Source: CAZJJK01 sp964546285 (lineage in GTDB: Bacteria; Spirochaetota; Spirochaetia; Treponematales; Breznakiellaceae). Taken from it: a stretch of DNA of 24,730 nt. The DNA lies in NCBI GenBank assembly GCA_964546285.1, contig CAZJJK010000045.1:1-24730 (forward strand), given 5' to 3'. The notes beneath the pieces are model-generated. The model saw only the letters and a program-made list of their open reading frames with translations. It ran no database searches and was not told the origin of the DNA. The translations under genes and the position numbers were made by a program. Below are positions 22,917-24,730 of this stretch, in pieces (the first letter of the stretch is position 1; each line of letters starts with the position of its first letter).

Positions 22917-23930
22917 GTCGCTTTTTTGTTTAAACCCGGTGTTCGTTTTTGGGGCGCGGATGCGGGGGTCTCTCTGGCTTTACCGGTGGAACCGGGCGTT
23001 TGGAACGGCGTGATCGTGGCGGCTTTCGGCGGCGGTTGGGAAACAAGCTATGCCTTCCGTTCCTGGCCGCCTCTTTCGGAAACGGGTTCTTCCATACTGC
23101 TTGACGGGACAGACGAAGCCTACTCCTTTGATTCTCTCAATTTTCAGTGGACCGTGGGCGGCGGCGCTGAGCTTTTGACCGGTAAGTGGATCACCCGTAC
23201 TTTAAGCTTGTACCAAGGCCGCTGGGAAAGGTACAGCGAACGTGAGGGTGGACATGACAGCCTCTTCGCTTCCAACCAGATGGATCGGGAAGGTCTTTTT
23301 GAAAACGCTTTAGCTTTTACGGCGTCAAGCGCCCTGAAGGAAGGCTCTTGGCTAGACCTTTTTGGCTTTCGGCTCAGGCCCAGGTTCGAGGCGGCTTTCC
23401 GCTGGGTTCCGACGGCTCTGGGAAACGCCGCCGCCGATTATATCCGCGTGAGCGGCGCCGCCTATACCCTTCTACGTCTCCTATCAGTGGATTTTGGCGC
23501 GCTGGATTTCGCCGATCGTTTCGCCGCCGACTGGCTCGCCGGCGGCGCTATCCCCCTGCACGCCCGAAGCTCACTTGGCGGACCGCTGACGGTACTGTTT
23601 AAGGAAGAACGCGGTTTGGGCGGCGCTGTTCGGGCTTATCGAAAAAACCGCTTTGACGGCACGATAAAGATAGTCAATAACGCCGAACTTCGTTTTTCCA
23701 TGACGGTTCCCAAAGCCTTCGCGCCCTTTCTCGTCGCCTATTTTGACACTGGCGCGGCGCTTATGGATGACGACCAGTTTCATGCCCTTAGCTCGTACGG
23801 CGCTGCCGCCGGAGCCAAAGTGCTTGGCTTAATCGAGCTTGGTTATGGTATCAATTTCGCGCTGACACCGGGCGCCGAAGCCTCCATAACTCATGGCCTG
23901 GCAATAGGAACGCAGTTCCCCCTGCCTTAA
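22917..23930 (+). CDS. Omp85-like outer-membrane barrel, 5' end lost in assembly gap
   Basis: The frame is open from the first base after the gap (V-A-F-L-F...), so the real start and signal sequence lie in or beyond the N run; a TTG at 22926 is only an internal codon. The protein is a series of amphipathic strands with aromatic belts. Near its end, AVRAYRKNRFDGTIKIVNNA followed by ELRFSM resembles the Omp85 pattern (VRGxR...G...NxElR), with Ala in place of the usual Gly, and FDTGAALMDDDQFH plus LIELGYGINFAL fits the last strands of such barrels. Any POTRA domains are not visible. It ends the operon. Outer-membrane partner of the exporter is the likely role. Confidence 0.6.
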   Translation, partial: VAFLFKPGVRFWGADAGVSLALPVEPGVWNGVIVAAFGGGWETSYAFRSWPPLSETGSSILLDGTDEAYSFDSLNFQWTVGGGAELLTGKWITRTLSLYQGRWERYSEREGGHDSLFASNQMDREGLFENALAFTASSALKEGSWLDLFGFRLRPRFEAAFRWVPTALGNAAADYIRVSGAAYTLLRLLSVDFGALDFADRFAADWLAGGAIPLHARSSLGGPLTVLFKEERGLGGAVRAYRKNRFDGTIKIVNNAELRFSMTVPKAFAPFLVAYFDTGAALMDDDQFHALSSYGAAAGAKVLGLIELGYGINFALTPGAEASITHGLAIGTQFPLP

Positions 23931-23972
23931 GACAGTGGGTTGAAACCCTATTCCGGTTGTAATAAGTATGGG

Positions 23973-24025
23973 CTGCTGCCAATTTTGTTGAAACCCCACT
24001 TTGGCCGCGACAGAATTGGCGGCGC
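23973..24025. repeat. Inverted-repeat element, copy 3 (short form)
   Basis: CTGCTGCCAATTTTGTTG (23973-23990), identical to copy 2, is followed after 17 bases by a degenerate inverted partner (24008-24025, with several mismatches). The element is almost only its ends, a hairpin of about 53 bases, and sits just after the last operon gene. Confidence 0.7.
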
Positions 24026-24033
24026 TTAGTAAG

Positions 24034-24070
24034 AATGAAGAACCCTGGGACAAGCCCGGGGCTCTTCATT
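24034..24070 (+). terminator. Long stem-loop ending the envelope operon
   Basis: AATGAAGAACCCTGGG and CCCGGGGCTCTTCATT pair over 16 bases, with one U-G pair and one mismatch, around the loop ACAAG. It lies about 100 bases past the last stop, between convergent genes. There is no clean T-run, so the terminator call is moderate. Confidence 0.5.
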
Positions 24071-24091
24071 GGATAGGAAATTTATTGTACT

Positions 24092-24185
24092 GGCGGGGGT
24101 CCATACCCCGATACGAAGATTATTGAAACACATATCTCATATACATACCTTTTCCGGAGCAAGCTCCGGGGTATGGCCCCCGGCC
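24092..24185. repeat. Inverted repeat GGGGGTCCATACCCCG ... CGGGGTATGGCCCCCG with inner hairpin
   Basis: The arms at about 24092-24110 and 24166-24185 are inverted copies with an inserted base; between them lies an AT-rich segment and a perfect hairpin, CCGGAGC-AA-GCTCCGG (24154-24169), overlapping the right arm. No gene lies inside. It is unrelated to the CTGCTGCC element beside it. Confidence 0.6.
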
Positions 24186-24227
24186 TTCCAATCAACGGCC
24201 CTACGCCACGCGTTAAGCTTCAAAACC

Positions 24228-24730
24228 TTAGCGCGCGGCGACTAGACGTTTAAAGAGAGACATAGCCCGCTTAAAATAAGTCTCAGCCAGTCTGACCTGA
24301 AACTGGTCGCCCTGGCTCATCTGCGCTCTGACAATAACAAGATCCCAATCGCGAAAGACGTATAGATCGTTATTTAAATACCCATGGGCATAAAAGCCGG
24401 CCAAGGTCCGCCTTTCGTCCAGCAGCCACCAAAGCATACCGCTGGCCGGATTAAGCGCGGATGGCTTTAGCGCCTCAGCGAGATAGATCGCGCTAACGAT
24501 ACGCTTACCGCGCCAAAGGCCGCCGGCTCTCATCATCTGCCCGATGCGGGCTAAGTCTCGGAGCGTCGTTGTAAAACCGGAATAGAGCCAAGCCGAGCCT
24601 CCGGCCGCGTTTATGGAGCTATCGTACAGCCCAAGCGGTTCAAACAGCGCGGCCCGAGCGTAAGCGCTAGCGCCCAATCCAGTAAGCGCGTGAATGATAG
24701 GTTCCAATAGCTGAACAGCCTCGTTGCTAT
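24228..24730 (-). CDS. Serine hydrolase, beta-lactamase fold, C-terminal part (truncated by window edge)
   Basis: The frame is open to the right edge, reading SNEAVQLLEPIIHALTGLGA and then SAYARAALFEPLGLYDSS; this is the middle of a beta-lactamase-fold hydrolase, so the TTG at 24707 is internal and the gene continues outside. The SxxK and Tyr motifs must lie in the missing part. The visible half ends with HGYLNNDLYVFRDWDLVIV, the usual position of the HxG motif (here His-Gly-Tyr). It is a relative of the complete hydrolase near 7400 but not a close copy. It is convergent with the envelope operon. Confidence 0.78.
   Translation of the reverse strand, partial: SNEAVQLLEPIIHALTGLGASAYARAALFEPLGLYDSSINAAGGSAWLYSGFTTTLRDLARIGQMMRAGGLWRGKRIVSAIYLAEALKPSALNPASGMLWWLLDERRTLAGFYAHGYLNNDLYVFRDWDLVIVRAQMSQGDQFQVRLAETYFKRAMSLFKRLVAAR

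Overview
The window looks like chromosome from a double-membraned, probably anaerobic bacterium with roughly balanced base composition. Outer-membrane barrels with a POTRA-like domain, a LolA-like carrier and LolC/E-type permeases show a diderm envelope. Together with an NrpR-type regulator next to glutamate dehydrogenase, this fits a spirochaete of the Treponema group. That placement is inference from gene content, not from a marker gene.

Left part (1-9768): a partial unrecognised gene runs into a convergent Sua5-type threonylcarbamoyl-AMP synthase gene, followed by a TtcA-type tRNA thiolase gene; both modify tRNA. A repeat-bearing spacer precedes a two-gene unit (small protein plus a FIST-like protein). 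Next come nrpR-sixA on the minus strand, diverging from gdhA; the shared spacer holds GGCAAT inverted repeats that are good operator candidates for nitrogen control. A serine hydrolase, a DUF2007 protein, a dead methyltransferase fragment and a divergent DapB follow on the minus strand.

Middle (9941-14370): a large protein with a degenerate KaiC-like N-terminus and a PEP/pyruvate-binding ATP-grasp domain, then an AT-rich inverted-repeat element, then a glycerate 2-kinase gene that starts just after that element.

Right part (14408-23930): a tightly packed plus-strand operon. It encodes a seven-helix membrane LuxR-type regulator, a POTRA/barrel protein, a secreted helical-repeat protein, a lipoprotein, a LolD-like ATPase, two FtsX/LolC-type permeases flanking a LolA-like protein fused to a predicted outer-membrane barrel, and a final Omp85-like barrel. 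Together they look like a dedicated envelope export or lipoprotein/lipid trafficking machine spanning inner membrane, periplasm and outer membrane, and this is the most interesting system here. Four runs of exactly 100 N interrupt it; they are assembly placeholders of unknown true size. The window ends with repeat and hairpin structures and a second, truncated serine hydrolase.

Three copies of an inverted-repeat element with ends like CTGCTGCCAATTTTGTTG (about 2474, 12808 and 23973) are a MITE-like family with no transposase in the window. I saw no tRNA, rRNA or CRISPR array.
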